Shown here piece after piece: positions 42,985-51,765 of a stretch of 64,000 bases of DNA. The DNA is taken from the NCBI RefSeq assembly GCF_013300825.1, contig NZ_JAAIMY010000021.1, positions 1 to 64,000 of the forward strand, written 5' to 3'. The notes under the pieces are model-generated. The model was given only the letters and a program-made list of their open reading frames with translations, searched no databases and was not told where the DNA came from. Every line of letters starts with the position of its first letter. The first letter of the stretch is position 1. Source of the stretch: Blautia wexlerae. GTDB lineage: Bacteria; Bacillota; Clostridia; Lachnospirales; Lachnospiraceae. A program made the translations under genes and the position numbers.

Positions 42985-45278
42985 TACTGTCCCACCCTTT
43001 TCATAATATTCATTCTGTGACTGTATGCTCTGCGTACCAGATACCCTTCTTCAGTTTCCACAAATCGCACCCAGAATGTCACATTTCCAAGTCTGCTCCT
43101 TGTCACCAGTTCTTTTGTCTCTTCATCAAAAATCGCTTCCTGGTTTTCTCTGTAATCTGATAATACACGCTCCACATCACTTTTCAGTATCATACGTTCA
43201 TCCATCATACTGATGGCATCTTCTGTATATGCAACGGTATAATCTTTTTTCTCCATCATCAGTTCCTCATTCCATATATTTTTTAAAAGCTTCTCTTTTA
43301 GCACAAGCCGGTTGTAGCGTTTTTCACTGATATCCGGCATATTGACGGCATTTGTGCCATACAGAAGTTCAAGGATATGTCTGGATTCCCTGCCTTCCCT
43401 GACAAATCGGTCCCTGCATGCCATGCAGTACGTTATATATGGGGCATCGGATCGTTCCAGACACTTTTCTGTCATTTTATCTGCCATCTCTTTATTAGCG
43501 TAGGAAGTCAGTCCGCCGTATCCGCAACAGGGAGACAGATCTCTGGAATATTCTGTGTTTACAACAGTGCACCCCATATCTGCAAGAAGCTCTCTTATTA
43601 TGTCCTGTGTCTGCGCATCACCCCTGGCTCCGCAGGCATCATGTATTGCAACAGGTATCTCCAGCCCTTTTGCCTGTGCGGGAAGTCCGATTTCCTTTAA
43701 GATCTCCCAGATTCCTGTGACTCTGACACCAAGACTCTCTTTTAACTGTTTCATACAGCTTGGACAGCCTGCTATGATCATAGGATCTCCCAGCTTTGCA
43801 AGCTCCTGCTTCAACTGTTCATTTACCTTTTCTGTCATTTCATAGCGTCCTGCCCATTCACTGATAGCACCACAACATCCCAGCATCAGAGCAACACCGC
43901 CCTCTGTCCTCCTGCAAAGATCCTCATATGCCTCTGTGACAACATCCGGCGCTATAGCTCCTGCCTGACATCCCGGGAAAAATACATATCTGCAGGTTTC
44001 ATATCCCGGCTGAGGTCTGCATAAGAAAGCCTCCGAATTGGAGAACAGCATATCCATCAGTGCAAATTCATGAGGTGCCAAAGGCATCTTGTCTGTAGAT
44101 ACCATATTTTCTCTTGCAGACTTGCAGACCTGGCTCATATCAAACCCATTTGGGCAGATTACAGTACACTGTCCGCAGAGTGAACAGGAATTCATCGGTT
44201 TATTCATCTGGTGATCTCCCATAATGATCTGGGTATTATTATAGATTTCACGTGCAAGAAGACCAGGATACTTTTTATATTCACTTAAATAGACACAGCT
44301 TTTCATACACTCATCACAGTGACACTGAATGCATCGCTTTGCTTCCTCCATAGCTTCTTCTTTTGAATATCCATCTATGCTGCAGGGAATCTTTTTAGAG
44401 CCTTTCATCCCTTCCATATTTGTATAGAGCCTGGTGGTAACTGCCCCTTCACTGCCTCTGTTACTGTGGGGTGAAAGGTTCTGCACAAGGAGATCTACAG
44501 TCAGGGCAGCTCTTTTTGCAGCAAAAGCCGCATCCATCACAGACTGGGCCGGACCGCTGACGATCCCTGCCTGTTCTCTCAGCATGATCTCTGCGTCTGC
44601 TGCTTCCTCAGGAGCCAGCTTTTTGGCCACCTCCTCTGAAGCACAGACCACATCTGCCTCCTTCATTTTCTCTCTGATAAACGGAAGGTCAAGACTGCAT
44701 CCGAATTCAAAGGAAAGATCCATGGAACTGAGACGTTTTGCTTCATTTCTACAATCTGATTCCGAAAGCTCCGGTGCTGCTGCTGCAATATAGGCTTCAT
44801 GATCTTTCTCCTGACAGTAAATGGTTGCAGGATACATCTTCTTTTCCAGTTCCCCTGCAAGAAACAGCGGGAATAATCCTGAGCCAAAAATCACAGCCTT
44901 TTTTTTCTTTCTGATACGAAATACACTGCTCCGTTTTCCAGGTTCCCCATATCGGACAATGGCACGCTCTACTTCACGTATGGATATGCCATCACCCAGC
45001 TCACAAAGCCTGCATTTCTCCTCACAGGGTGCAGTACAGCCGCTACAGAGGATCATGGGAAATGGTGTGATCTTCTCATAGATCCCCAGAGCTTTCTTAA
45101 AATTTCCTTTTGCAGCATAAAACAGCATTTCTTTTGTATCTGCTTTGAAAGGACAGGCTGCAACACAGTACGCCGGCTGTTCATGAACACAGAGGCTGAT
45201 CATATGATCCATCTCTTCCTTTGACATTCGATTTACGTGATAAACATGAGTGGAACCTCTCTCCTGTATATATGTCAT
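42984..45278 (-). CDS. Iron-sulfur oxidoreductase with dicluster, Rossmann-like and HdrD-like domains
   Basis: A 764-residue electron-transfer protein. In order: an N-terminal GltD-like dicluster region (CVHEQPAYCVAACP, CSGCTAPCEEKCRLC); a nucleotide-binding-like domain with a degenerate loop (VIFGSGLFPLF, where GxGxxG is expected); CIQCHCDECMKSC; a ferredoxin motif CSLCGQCTVICP; two CCG domains as in heterodisulfide reductase HdrD (FFPGCQAG ... GCCGAISEWAG ... CPSC and IHDACGARG ... CCGYGG ... CMAC); and about 90 C-terminal residues without a known match. It may carry electrons from the aldehyde oxidoreductase to another acceptor. It follows that gene after an 83-base gap holding a hairpin. 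Confidence 0.83.
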   Translation of the reverse strand: MTYIQERGSTHVYHVNRMSKEEMDHMISLCVHEQPAYCVAACPFKADTKEMLFYAAKGNFKKALGIYEKITPFPMILCSGCTAPCEEKCRLCELGDGISIREVERAIVRYGEPGKRSSVFRIRKKKKAVIFGSGLFPLFLAGELEKKMYPATIYCQEKDHEAYIAAAAPELSESDCRNEAKRLSSMDLSFEFGCSLDLPFIREKMKEADVVCASEEVAKKLAPEEAADAEIMLREQAGIVSGPAQSVMDAAFAAKRAALTVDLLVQNLSPHSNRGSEGAVTTRLYTNMEGMKGSKKIPCSIDGYSKEEAMEEAKRCIQCHCDECMKSCVYLSEYKKYPGLLAREIYNNTQIIMGDHQMNKPMNSCSLCGQCTVICPNGFDMSQVCKSARENMVSTDKMPLAPHEFALMDMLFSNSEAFLCRPQPGYETCRYVFFPGCQAGAIAPDVVTEAYEDLCRRTEGGVALMLGCCGAISEWAGRYEMTEKVNEQLKQELAKLGDPMIIAGCPSCMKQLKESLGVRVTGIWEILKEIGLPAQAKGLEIPVAIHDACGARGDAQTQDIIRELLADMGCTVVNTEYSRDLSPCCGYGGLTSYANKEMADKMTEKCLERSDAPYITYCMACRDRFVREGRESRHILELLYGTNAVNMPDISEKRYNRLVLKEKLLKNIWNEELMMEKKDYTVAYTEDAISMMDERMILKSDVERVLSDYRENQEAIFDEETKELVTRSRLGNVTFWVRFVETEEGYLVRRAYSHRMNIMKRVGQ

Positions 45279-45302
45279 AACCCGATACTCCTTTCATTTC
45301 CA

Positions 45303-45330
45303 AAGGGGAGACAGTCTCCCGTCTCCCCTT
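45303..45330. promoter_or_regulatory. Intercistronic hairpin between mop and the iron-sulfur gene
   Basis: AAGGGGAGAC/GTCTCCCCTT, a perfect 10-base-pair GC-rich stem with an 8-base loop. On the minus strand it is followed by TGGAAATG, not a T run, so it is more likely an RNA-stability or processing element than a full terminator. It may give mop a longer-lived or more abundant message than the seven-gene remainder. Confidence 0.55.
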
Positions 45331-45361
45331 ATTATATCATATGATAAAATTATACTGAGAA

Positions 45362-48124
45362 TTATTTCTCAAGTTCCTTTAATGCTGCAAGAACCTTTTC
45401 CGGGCGGGCAGGAACACGTGTGATACGTGCGCCTGTAGCATTGTAGATTGCATTCAGGATTGCAGGATGAGGAGCATCCAGCGGAGCCTCACCACAGCCG
45501 GCAGCACCGTAAGGACCGCTTGGGCGATATGTTTCATTGAAATGAAGTTCAATATCATCCGGTGCATCATTTGGATACGGAATACCACAGTTCTTCAGAG
45601 AAGTATCATGGTTCAGATCCTCGAAATCTTCTGTAAGAGCAAGACCGATGCCCTGTACAAGACCGCCGTAGAAGTTGCCTTCTACAAGAAGTCTGTTCAT
45701 GATCGTACCTACGTCAGCCACACAGGTGAATTTTTCAACTTTAACTTTACCTGTTTCTGTATTAACAGCAACTTCCGGAAGGAAGATCGTGTACATGTAG
45801 GTTGCAAACGGATCACCCTGTGCTGTATCCTGATCGATCGGATGATCTGCACAGAAGGTTGTCACCCAGTTACCTTCATATTTTGTTGCAAGACCTTCAG
45901 CCACCATCTCATCATAAGTACGGAAGGTTCCGTCTTCTTTCTTCATAGCTGCCACAAGGTTTTCTGCTGCCAGACGACATGCATTACCTGACATAACCTG
46001 TGAACGTGATCCACCTGCAGGACCTGCATTAGGACATGTCTTGGTGTCATTCATAACAAGTTTGATCTGTTCCGGTCTGATTCCTGCCTGACGAAGTGTT
46101 TCATGAGATGATACAAGAACACCCATATCAGCGCCCTGTCCATGGTCTTCCCATGCAGCATACATTGTAACTGTTCCATCCGGATTCAGCTCTGCAAATG
46201 CGTTTGATGTATCAACACCGTCAAGGCCACAGCCATATACACCGAGAGATACACCGATGCCATATTTGATCTTACCATCAGAAGCTGCATTCTTTTCAGC
46301 CACACGTTTCTTAGCTGCCTCATACAGTGGACGTGCTGTCTTGAACAGATCTTCTTCACAGTATACTTCAGGCGGATAACCTGTAGGGATCGTACTACCT
46401 TCGGATTCTTTGTAACAGTTCATTTCACGGATATCGAACGGGTCGATTCCCATCTTTGCTGCCAGAACATCTATCGCAATCTCAGATCCCATGTAAGACT
46501 GCGGAGAACCGTAAGCACGGAATGCGGAACCCCATGCGTGGTTTGTAAATACTGTTGTAGATTTATTGCGGATAGAATTGATTCCGTAGCCCGCACCTGT
46601 AAACTGAGAAAGTCTCATTGTAAGCAGGTCACCGAATTCTGAGTATGGACCATGATCCACATAGTTATTGCCCCAGAGTGCAAGAAGCTTACCGTTTTCA
46701 TCTGCTGCAAGCTTGATATTCATAAATGCAGGAGATCTCTTTCCTGTATATGTAATATTCTGGAACTGATTAAATACCAGAGATACTGGACGTTCAAGAA
46801 TCTTAACAGCAGCGCCGATCAAAGCCTCATTTGTAGGAGAGAACTTGTAACCAAAGGTTCCTCCTGCATGGTTCTGAACAATTCGTAAGTTCTCCATTGG
46901 CACGCCGATACCATCAGCGATCATAGGCATATGCAGATGGATACCAATGGATTTGGAATGAACAGTTATCATACCGTCTTCGTCAATATAACCATAACCG
47001 CAGTCCGGCTCAAGATGAAGATGAGGCTGACGTGAACAGTAAGATTCTATCTCAACCTGCTGTGAATCCGGAATGCTGTCCCAGTCAAAATCAGGACCCT
47101 TGATACAGTTTGTCTCAAAGAATGCGTTCGGAGTACCGGGATGGATCTCCGCTGCATCCGGTGCGATGGCATCCATTGCATTCATGTATGCAGGAAGCTC
47201 TTCAATCTCAACTTTAACTGCTTCTGCTGCTGCACGTGCATGCTCTTCTGTATCAGCAGCTACGATGGCAATCGCATCACCAAACTGGAAGATTTTTTCA
47301 TCGCAGAGTACAGGACGTTCAAAACCGTCTGTTTTGTTGTGTTTTGGAAGCATTACAAGACCATTGATCTTATTGGTTCCGCCTGCTGCCTTAATATCTT
47401 TTGCTGTGATAACACGGACAACACCAGGCATGCTCTCTGCTTCTGTTGTGTCAATGCTGAGGATATTTGCATGAGAAACCTTTGCCTGTGTAAGAGCAAG
47501 ACGAAGTGTTCCTGATGGCATCTTTAACGCATCATCTGCGCCGAAGTCCCAGGTACCTGTTACCTTCTGTGCTGCTGAAGGACGGATATAGTTTGTTCCA
47601 ACAATAGAATCACCTGTCTGTTTGAACACAAGATCTTCCTTTGTCATCTCACCGCGCATAACTGCTGCTGCAGCCATAGTAGCATCGATCAGCGGCTTGT
47701 AACCTGTACAACGGCAGAGATTACGCTGTTTGTTAAACCAGTCTCTTACCTCTTCACGGGTAGGGCTTGGATTATTATCCAGAAGCACTTTTGCGGAAAT
47801 AATAAAGCCCGGTGAACAGAAACCGCACTGTGCACATCCATATGCCATCCACGCAACCTGAATCGGGTGCATATCAGAAATTGTTCCCACACCTTCAATA
47901 GTTGTGATCTCTGCATGATCGGGAACACGGCTCATCTTGTAGATACAGGATCTTGTAACTTTTCCGTTCATAATAACATTACAGGCTCCACAATGCCCTT
48001 CACCGCAGCCGATCTTACATCCTGTAAGAAGAAGGTGATTACGGAGTACCTGCGCCAGTGTCTCATCCTTATCAAGAATAAGTATTCTCTCAACACCATT
48101 AATCTTCAATGTCTTTTTAATCAT
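45362..48124 (-). CDS. mop: Molybdenum aldehyde oxidoreductase, single-chain Mop type
   Basis: A 920-residue xanthine-oxidase-family hydroxylase. Residues 1-80 form a plant-type [2Fe-2S] domain (CKIGCGEGHCGACNVIMNG), the next about 80 the second [2Fe-2S] domain (CAQCGFCSPGFI ... CRCTGYKPL), and the rest the molybdenum domains (HLEPDCGYGY; GSAFRAYGSPQ; GPAGGSRSQVMSGNACR; catalytic Glu in AAGCGEAPLDAPHPA). One chain without an FAD subunit and of this length matches the Desulfovibrio gigas enzyme (907 residues), which oxidises aldehydes with a molybdopterin-cytosine-dinucleotide cofactor. The start at 48124 has AAAGGAGGT before it. The physiological substrate is unknown. Confidence 0.93.
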   Translation of the reverse strand: MIKKTLKINGVERILILDKDETLAQVLRNHLLLTGCKIGCGEGHCGACNVIMNGKVTRSCIYKMSRVPDHAEITTIEGVGTISDMHPIQVAWMAYGCAQCGFCSPGFIISAKVLLDNNPSPTREEVRDWFNKQRNLCRCTGYKPLIDATMAAAAVMRGEMTKEDLVFKQTGDSIVGTNYIRPSAAQKVTGTWDFGADDALKMPSGTLRLALTQAKVSHANILSIDTTEAESMPGVVRVITAKDIKAAGGTNKINGLVMLPKHNKTDGFERPVLCDEKIFQFGDAIAIVAADTEEHARAAAEAVKVEIEELPAYMNAMDAIAPDAAEIHPGTPNAFFETNCIKGPDFDWDSIPDSQQVEIESYCSRQPHLHLEPDCGYGYIDEDGMITVHSKSIGIHLHMPMIADGIGVPMENLRIVQNHAGGTFGYKFSPTNEALIGAAVKILERPVSLVFNQFQNITYTGKRSPAFMNIKLAADENGKLLALWGNNYVDHGPYSEFGDLLTMRLSQFTGAGYGINSIRNKSTTVFTNHAWGSAFRAYGSPQSYMGSEIAIDVLAAKMGIDPFDIREMNCYKESEGSTIPTGYPPEVYCEEDLFKTARPLYEAAKKRVAEKNAASDGKIKYGIGVSLGVYGCGLDGVDTSNAFAELNPDGTVTMYAAWEDHGQGADMGVLVSSHETLRQAGIRPEQIKLVMNDTKTCPNAGPAGGSRSQVMSGNACRLAAENLVAAMKKEDGTFRTYDEMVAEGLATKYEGNWVTTFCADHPIDQDTAQGDPFATYMYTIFLPEVAVNTETGKVKVEKFTCVADVGTIMNRLLVEGNFYGGLVQGIGLALTEDFEDLNHDTSLKNCGIPYPNDAPDDIELHFNETYRPSGPYGAAGCGEAPLDAPHPAILNAIYNATGARITRVPARPEKVLAALKELEK

Positions 48125-48154
48125 GTTCCATACCTCCTTTAAAAACACGCATTC

Positions 48155-48196
48155 CGTAACTGTTAGCGCCTTCACAATGACTGCTGAATAGTTACG
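48155..48196. repeat. CGTAACT...AGTTACG hairpin repeat upstream of mop
   Basis: CGTAACTGTTAGC ... GCTGAATAGTTACG, about 42 bases, in the untranslated gap before mop. It resembles the hairpin at 62437-62485 (GGTAACTATTCA ... TGAACAATTACC). Confidence 0.6.
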
Positions 48197-48207
48197 TTAT
48201 TTTAATA

Positions 48208-48468
48208 TTACCGATCTTCAGGCTTATGCACTCCACACGGATCATGATCAGCCCCTTTGCCTGTCAGATCTTTCAGTCTCTCTATTCCTCTGGCAGAATA
48301 GAAAACAATGGAAGAGCTACTCCCGTCCAGATTCTCACCGCTGAGTTTTAAAACATTTGCATTCTCATAATAATCGATGGGAAGCGTCCGGCTGTATACA
48401 ACCCCTGTACGCTCATCTTTTACCTGTACAGTAACTTCTTTTGCGGTAATCTCAAAAATCTTATCCAT
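48208..48468 (-). CDS. Small uncharacterised protein heading the mop operon
   Basis: An 86-residue protein I do not recognise. It is beta-rich, starting ITAKEVTVQVKDERTG, with a central YYENANVLKLSGENLDGSSSSIVFYSA and a C-terminal tail with DHDPCGVHKPEDR, whose Cys/His could bind metal. GACAGGAGAA precedes the ATG. It is the first gene of the operon, 83 bases before mop, and may assist that enzyme. Confidence 0.65.
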   Translation of the reverse strand: MDKIFEITAKEVTVQVKDERTGVVYSRTLPIDYYENANVLKLSGENLDGSSSSIVFYSARGIERLKDLTGKGADHDPCGVHKPEDR

Positions 48469-48525
48469 AAAAAAGTTCTCCTGTCCACGTTATTTTATAT
48501 ATCCATATTACCATATTTTTGCACA

Positions 48526-48537
48526 ATTATACAAATT
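48526..48537 (-). promoter_or_regulatory. Shared 12-base motif, copy at the mop-operon promoter
   Basis: On the minus strand AATTTGTATAAT, which includes a TATAAT-like -10 about 57 bases from the first gene. The identical word in the opposite direction is at 48642-48653. The -35 region is weak (AACTAT at 17 bases), which suits an activated promoter. Confidence 0.45.
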
Positions 48538-48641
48538 GCAAATAATTAATAGTTGGCTATTTTATATATTCCAGACAATTTTATTTTGTTTTATTTAAAA
48601 TTTTAACTATTTTTATTCTTTTATATGTTATAATAATATCA

Positions 48642-48653
48642 AATTTGTATAAT
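48642..48653 (+). promoter_or_regulatory. Shared 12-base motif, copy before the NTP-transferase gene
   Basis: AATTTGTATAAT on the plus strand, 25 bases before the start codon, identical to the word facing the mop operon. A separate TATAAT at 48629-48634 with AACTAT 18 bases upstream could be the real promoter, placing this word at the transcription start as an operator. Confidence 0.45.
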
Positions 48654-48678
48654 ATCATTGAAAGAAGGAGGTATCTGA

Positions 48679-49608
48679 ATGCAGACAGGCGCCCTCATCG
48701 TGGCTGCGGGGAAATCATCACGAATGGGAGACTTTAAACCCATGCTTCAGCTTGGCTCCATTTCCATCGCACAGCGCGTGATCAATAATTTCCGGCAGGC
48801 CGGAATCTCCAAAGTAGTAGTGGTAACCGGATATCATGCAGATGTTCTGGAATGCCACCTGGCTTCCAATAATGTAGTCTTTCTTCGAAATGAGAACTAT
48901 GCAAACACTCATATGTTTGATTCTGTCAGGATCGGACTTGAGTATCTGAAAGACAAAGTGGATACGGTACTCTTTACACCTGTTGATGTTCCGCTGTTCA
49001 CAGCCCAGACAGTCACGCAAATGCTCTCTCTGGGGCGTCCCCTTGTAACTCCGGTCTGTAATGGCAATCCCGGTCATCCCATTCTGATTCGTTCCACACT
49101 GATTGATTCCATTCTAAGTGATGACGGAAAATCAGGACTTAAAGGTGCTGTGGATAATTGCGGGGAACCCATGTATTATCTTAATGTAGAGGATCCCGGT
49201 ATTATTCATGATGCTGATACACCAGAGGATTACGATGAACTCCTCCGCATACACAACCAGAGCCTGATCCGTTCTGAAATCCATATTCAGCTAGCCCGGG
49301 AAAAAGTTTTTTTTGATGAAAAGCTCTATTCGCTGCTTACACTGATCCATGAAACAGGATCTGTCCGTGATGCCTGTGAGCGCATGCACATTTCCTATTC
49401 TACCAGCTGGAACCTGATCCATACCCTGGAATCACAGCTTCATGAACCTCTGATCATCAGAAGCCAGGGCGGTACAAGGGGAAGCCATAGCGAACTGACA
49501 CCATACGGCGAAGAATTTCTGAAACGATATGCCCGTTTTTCAGAAGAAACACGTTCCTGTTCAAAAAAAATATTTGAAGAATGTTTCGGAGGATTTTTTA
49601 ATGCGTAG
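48679..49608 (+). CDS. MocA-like nucleotidyltransferase fused to a ModE-type HTH (DVU_1551 family)
   Basis: A 309-residue two-domain protein. Residues 1-195 are a MobA/MocA-like transferase (ALIVAAGKSSRMGDFKPML, then FTPVDVPLFTAQTV, then NGNPGHPILI and IIHDADTPEDY). Such enzymes add CMP or GMP to molybdopterin; CMP fits the cofactor of Mop-type enzymes. Residues 210-309 form a ModE/LysR-like winged helix (TGSVRDACERMHISYSTSWNLI, then LHEPLIIRSQGGTRGSHSELTPYG). One protein may thus both mature the cofactor and control the divergent operons. GAAGGAGGT precedes the start. Confidence 0.9.
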   Translation: MQTGALIVAAGKSSRMGDFKPMLQLGSISIAQRVINNFRQAGISKVVVVTGYHADVLECHLASNNVVFLRNENYANTHMFDSVRIGLEYLKDKVDTVLFTPVDVPLFTAQTVTQMLSLGRPLVTPVCNGNPGHPILIRSTLIDSILSDDGKSGLKGAVDNCGEPMYYLNVEDPGIIHDADTPEDYDELLRIHNQSLIRSEIHIQLAREKVFFDEKLYSLLTLIHETGSVRDACERMHISYSTSWNLIHTLESQLHEPLIIRSQGGTRGSHSELTPYGEEFLKRYARFSEETRSCSKKIFEECFGGFFNA

Positions 49609-50674
49609 CCTTTATCTGGTCCGGCATGGAAAACCACAGTATCCGGATGAACATTCTTACTGTGTGGGACAGACAGATTTCTCTCTATCCATGCTTGGAC
49701 ACTTGCAGGCAGTCCTTCTTAATGAAGAATTGTCTGATAAAATATCAAGGATATACTGCAGTCCTTTGTTAAGAGCTGTTGAGACAGCAGGCCATATGGC
49801 ACCTGAGCTTCCACATATAATTGTTTCTGATCTGTCAGAACGAAATCTGGGAGAATGGGATGGCCTTTCTTTTGATAAAATACGCCAGAGATGGCCGGAC
49901 ATTTATAAAGCCCGTGAAAATAACCCTGATCATCCGATCCCGGGAGCAGAAACTCCTACTGCATCTGGTTTTCGCTTTTCGCAGGCAGTTCATAAGATTC
50001 TTTGCGCTTCTGAAGGTGATATTGCAGTGGTAGCTCATACAGATGTAATCTCTTCTTATATATATGCATTACATTCCGGTATGTACAGCAGGCAGCGGTT
50101 TCGTCTTCCCTGTGGCTCTTACTATCATCTGGAAGTGAATGAAAGAAATAATATTTCTTTCTCTGATCCCAGTTATATACTGCCTCATCCTGAATTAAAT
50201 GACGGGCTATGCTTCAGGCTTCGCAATGCGGTTTCTCTGCCCCGTCATGTACAAGCTCACAGTGATGCTGTTACTGAACTTGCCTGTTGTTTATGCAATA
50301 TGTTGGAATCCAATGGTTATATCTTTGATCAGAAGCTTGTTCGCTCCGGTGCACTTCTGCATGATATTGCCAGACTTCAGAGGCATCACACCAAAACAGG
50401 CGGTGAACTTTTCTTACAGTTAGGTTATCCTGAGATCAGCCAGATTATTTCACAGCACCATGGTCTGCTGGAAACCAAGCTGGATGAAGCAGCTATTGTA
50501 TTTCTGGCTGATAAACTGATTCAGGAAACACAACGTGTAACCATAGAAAAAAGATTTACCGACAGCATGAGTAAATGCAAAAGTCCGGAAGCTTGCAAAG
50601 CTCATGAGCAGCAGTTAGAACAAGCCCGCAAACTGCAGGACATGATACAGTCACTCTGCCATATCACGCTTTAG
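49601..50674 (+). CDS. Histidine phosphatase-HD domain fusion protein
   Basis: A 357-residue protein. The N-terminal 190 residues are a phosphoglycerate-mutase-like histidine phosphatase (LVRHGKPQYP with the RHG catalytic site, SPLLRAVETA, then VVAHTDVI). The C-terminal part is an HD phosphohydrolase domain (AHSDAVTELACCLCNML, then GALLHDIARLQRHH, then ISQHHGLLETKLDEAAIVFLADKL). The start at 49601 follows CGGAGG and overlaps the transferase gene by 8 bases. Both halves may act on a phosphorylated or nucleotide intermediate of cofactor assembly; this is inference from location. Confidence 0.85.
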   Translation: MRSLYLVRHGKPQYPDEHSYCVGQTDFSLSMLGHLQAVLLNEELSDKISRIYCSPLLRAVETAGHMAPELPHIIVSDLSERNLGEWDGLSFDKIRQRWPDIYKARENNPDHPIPGAETPTASGFRFSQAVHKILCASEGDIAVVAHTDVISSYIYALHSGMYSRQRFRLPCGSYYHLEVNERNNISFSDPSYILPHPELNDGLCFRLRNAVSLPRHVQAHSDAVTELACCLCNMLESNGYIFDQKLVRSGALLHDIARLQRHHTKTGGELFLQLGYPEISQIISQHHGLLETKLDEAAIVFLADKLIQETQRVTIEKRFTDSMSKCKSPEACKAHEQQLEQARKLQDMIQSLCHITL

Positions 50675-50739
50675 TCCAGACAGACATACACAACCGAAGC
50701 AGAAAAATCACTTAATTTAGTTAGGAGGTATTTTATTAT

Positions 50740-51765
50740 ATGAGAATATTATTTCAGACAATAAAACAACAATTCCTGGAGGGAAACGATCTTGTACTTG
50801 TTTCCGTCACAGCATCCTCAGGGTCTACGCCAAGAGGTGCCGGTTCCCGCATGCTGGTCGGAAAAAACGGCAGAATTTCCGGAACCATCGGAGGTGGAGC
50901 TGTAGAATATCGTGCTGAATGTATGGCATTGGATATTCTTGAAAAAAAGGAATCCTGCCAGCATGAATTCCGGCTGAATCATAAAGATGTTGAAAATATT
51001 GGCATGATCTGTGGTGGTGATGTTACGGCCTTTTTCCAGTATCTTAATCATAACGATCCGATTATTATGGAAATCACAGAAACTGCGGAAAAATTCTATG
51101 AAGAGCGAAAAGATTTCTGGCTGATCTGCGATCTTCTCACCACCTCCGGTGTGAGCCTCTACAGTCCTGCATGCGGTCTCATCGGAACTGCCAATGTTCC
51201 TTCTTCTGTATTATCATCTTTATCTGCAAAGCCACACCGATATCACAGTGAAGATTATGATCTGTTTTCTGAACAGATTGGAACCTCAGAAACTGTCTAT
51301 GTATTCGGCGGCGGACATGTCTCACAAAAGCTTGTCCCAATCCTTGCAAGCGTTGATTTTCGCTGTGTTGTCCTGGATGACCGGCCGGAATTTACAGATC
51401 CTGCTCTTTTCCCGGGAGCAGTTGAAACAATACTTTGTGATTTCAACCATCTAAAGCAGTATGTTTCTATCACAGCTGCTGATTATTGCTGCGTCATGAC
51501 ACGCGGACATTCCTATGATACCATTGTACAGGCACAGCTTCTCGCTACACCTGCATGCTATATAGGCGTCATTGGAAGCCGCGCAAAAAAAGCTGCTGTA
51601 TTTCGCCGTCTGATTGAAGAATACAACATTAATGAACAAGATTTAAACCGTATCATCTCACCTATAGGACTGGAGATCAAAGCAGAAACACCGGCTGAAA
51701 TCGCCATTTCCATCACAGGACAGATGATCCAGGTTCGTGCTGACAGAAAGGCTACATCAAAATGA
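50740..51765 (+). CDS. xdhC: XdhC/CoxI family molybdenum-cofactor maturation protein
   Basis: A 341-residue protein. The XdhC/CoxI domain is N-terminal (SSGSTPRGAGSRMLVGKNG, GTIGGGAVEYRAE, and GMICGGDVTAF). A Rossmann domain follows (TVYVFGGGHVSQKLVPIL, then DYCCVMTRGHSYD and CYIGVIGSRAKK). XdhC binds molybdenum cofactor, assists its sulfuration and inserts it into xanthine-dehydrogenase-family enzymes. Mop is the obvious client. It follows the phosphatase-HD gene by 65 bases, with TTAGGAGGT before the start. Confidence 0.93.
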   Translation: MRILFQTIKQQFLEGNDLVLVSVTASSGSTPRGAGSRMLVGKNGRISGTIGGGAVEYRAECMALDILEKKESCQHEFRLNHKDVENIGMICGGDVTAFFQYLNHNDPIIMEITETAEKFYEERKDFWLICDLLTTSGVSLYSPACGLIGTANVPSSVLSSLSAKPHRYHSEDYDLFSEQIGTSETVYVFGGGHVSQKLVPILASVDFRCVVLDDRPEFTDPALFPGAVETILCDFNHLKQYVSITAADYCCVMTRGHSYDTIVQAQLLATPACYIGVIGSRAKKAAVFRRLIEEYNINEQDLNRIISPIGLEIKAETPAEIAISITGQMIQVRADRKATSK

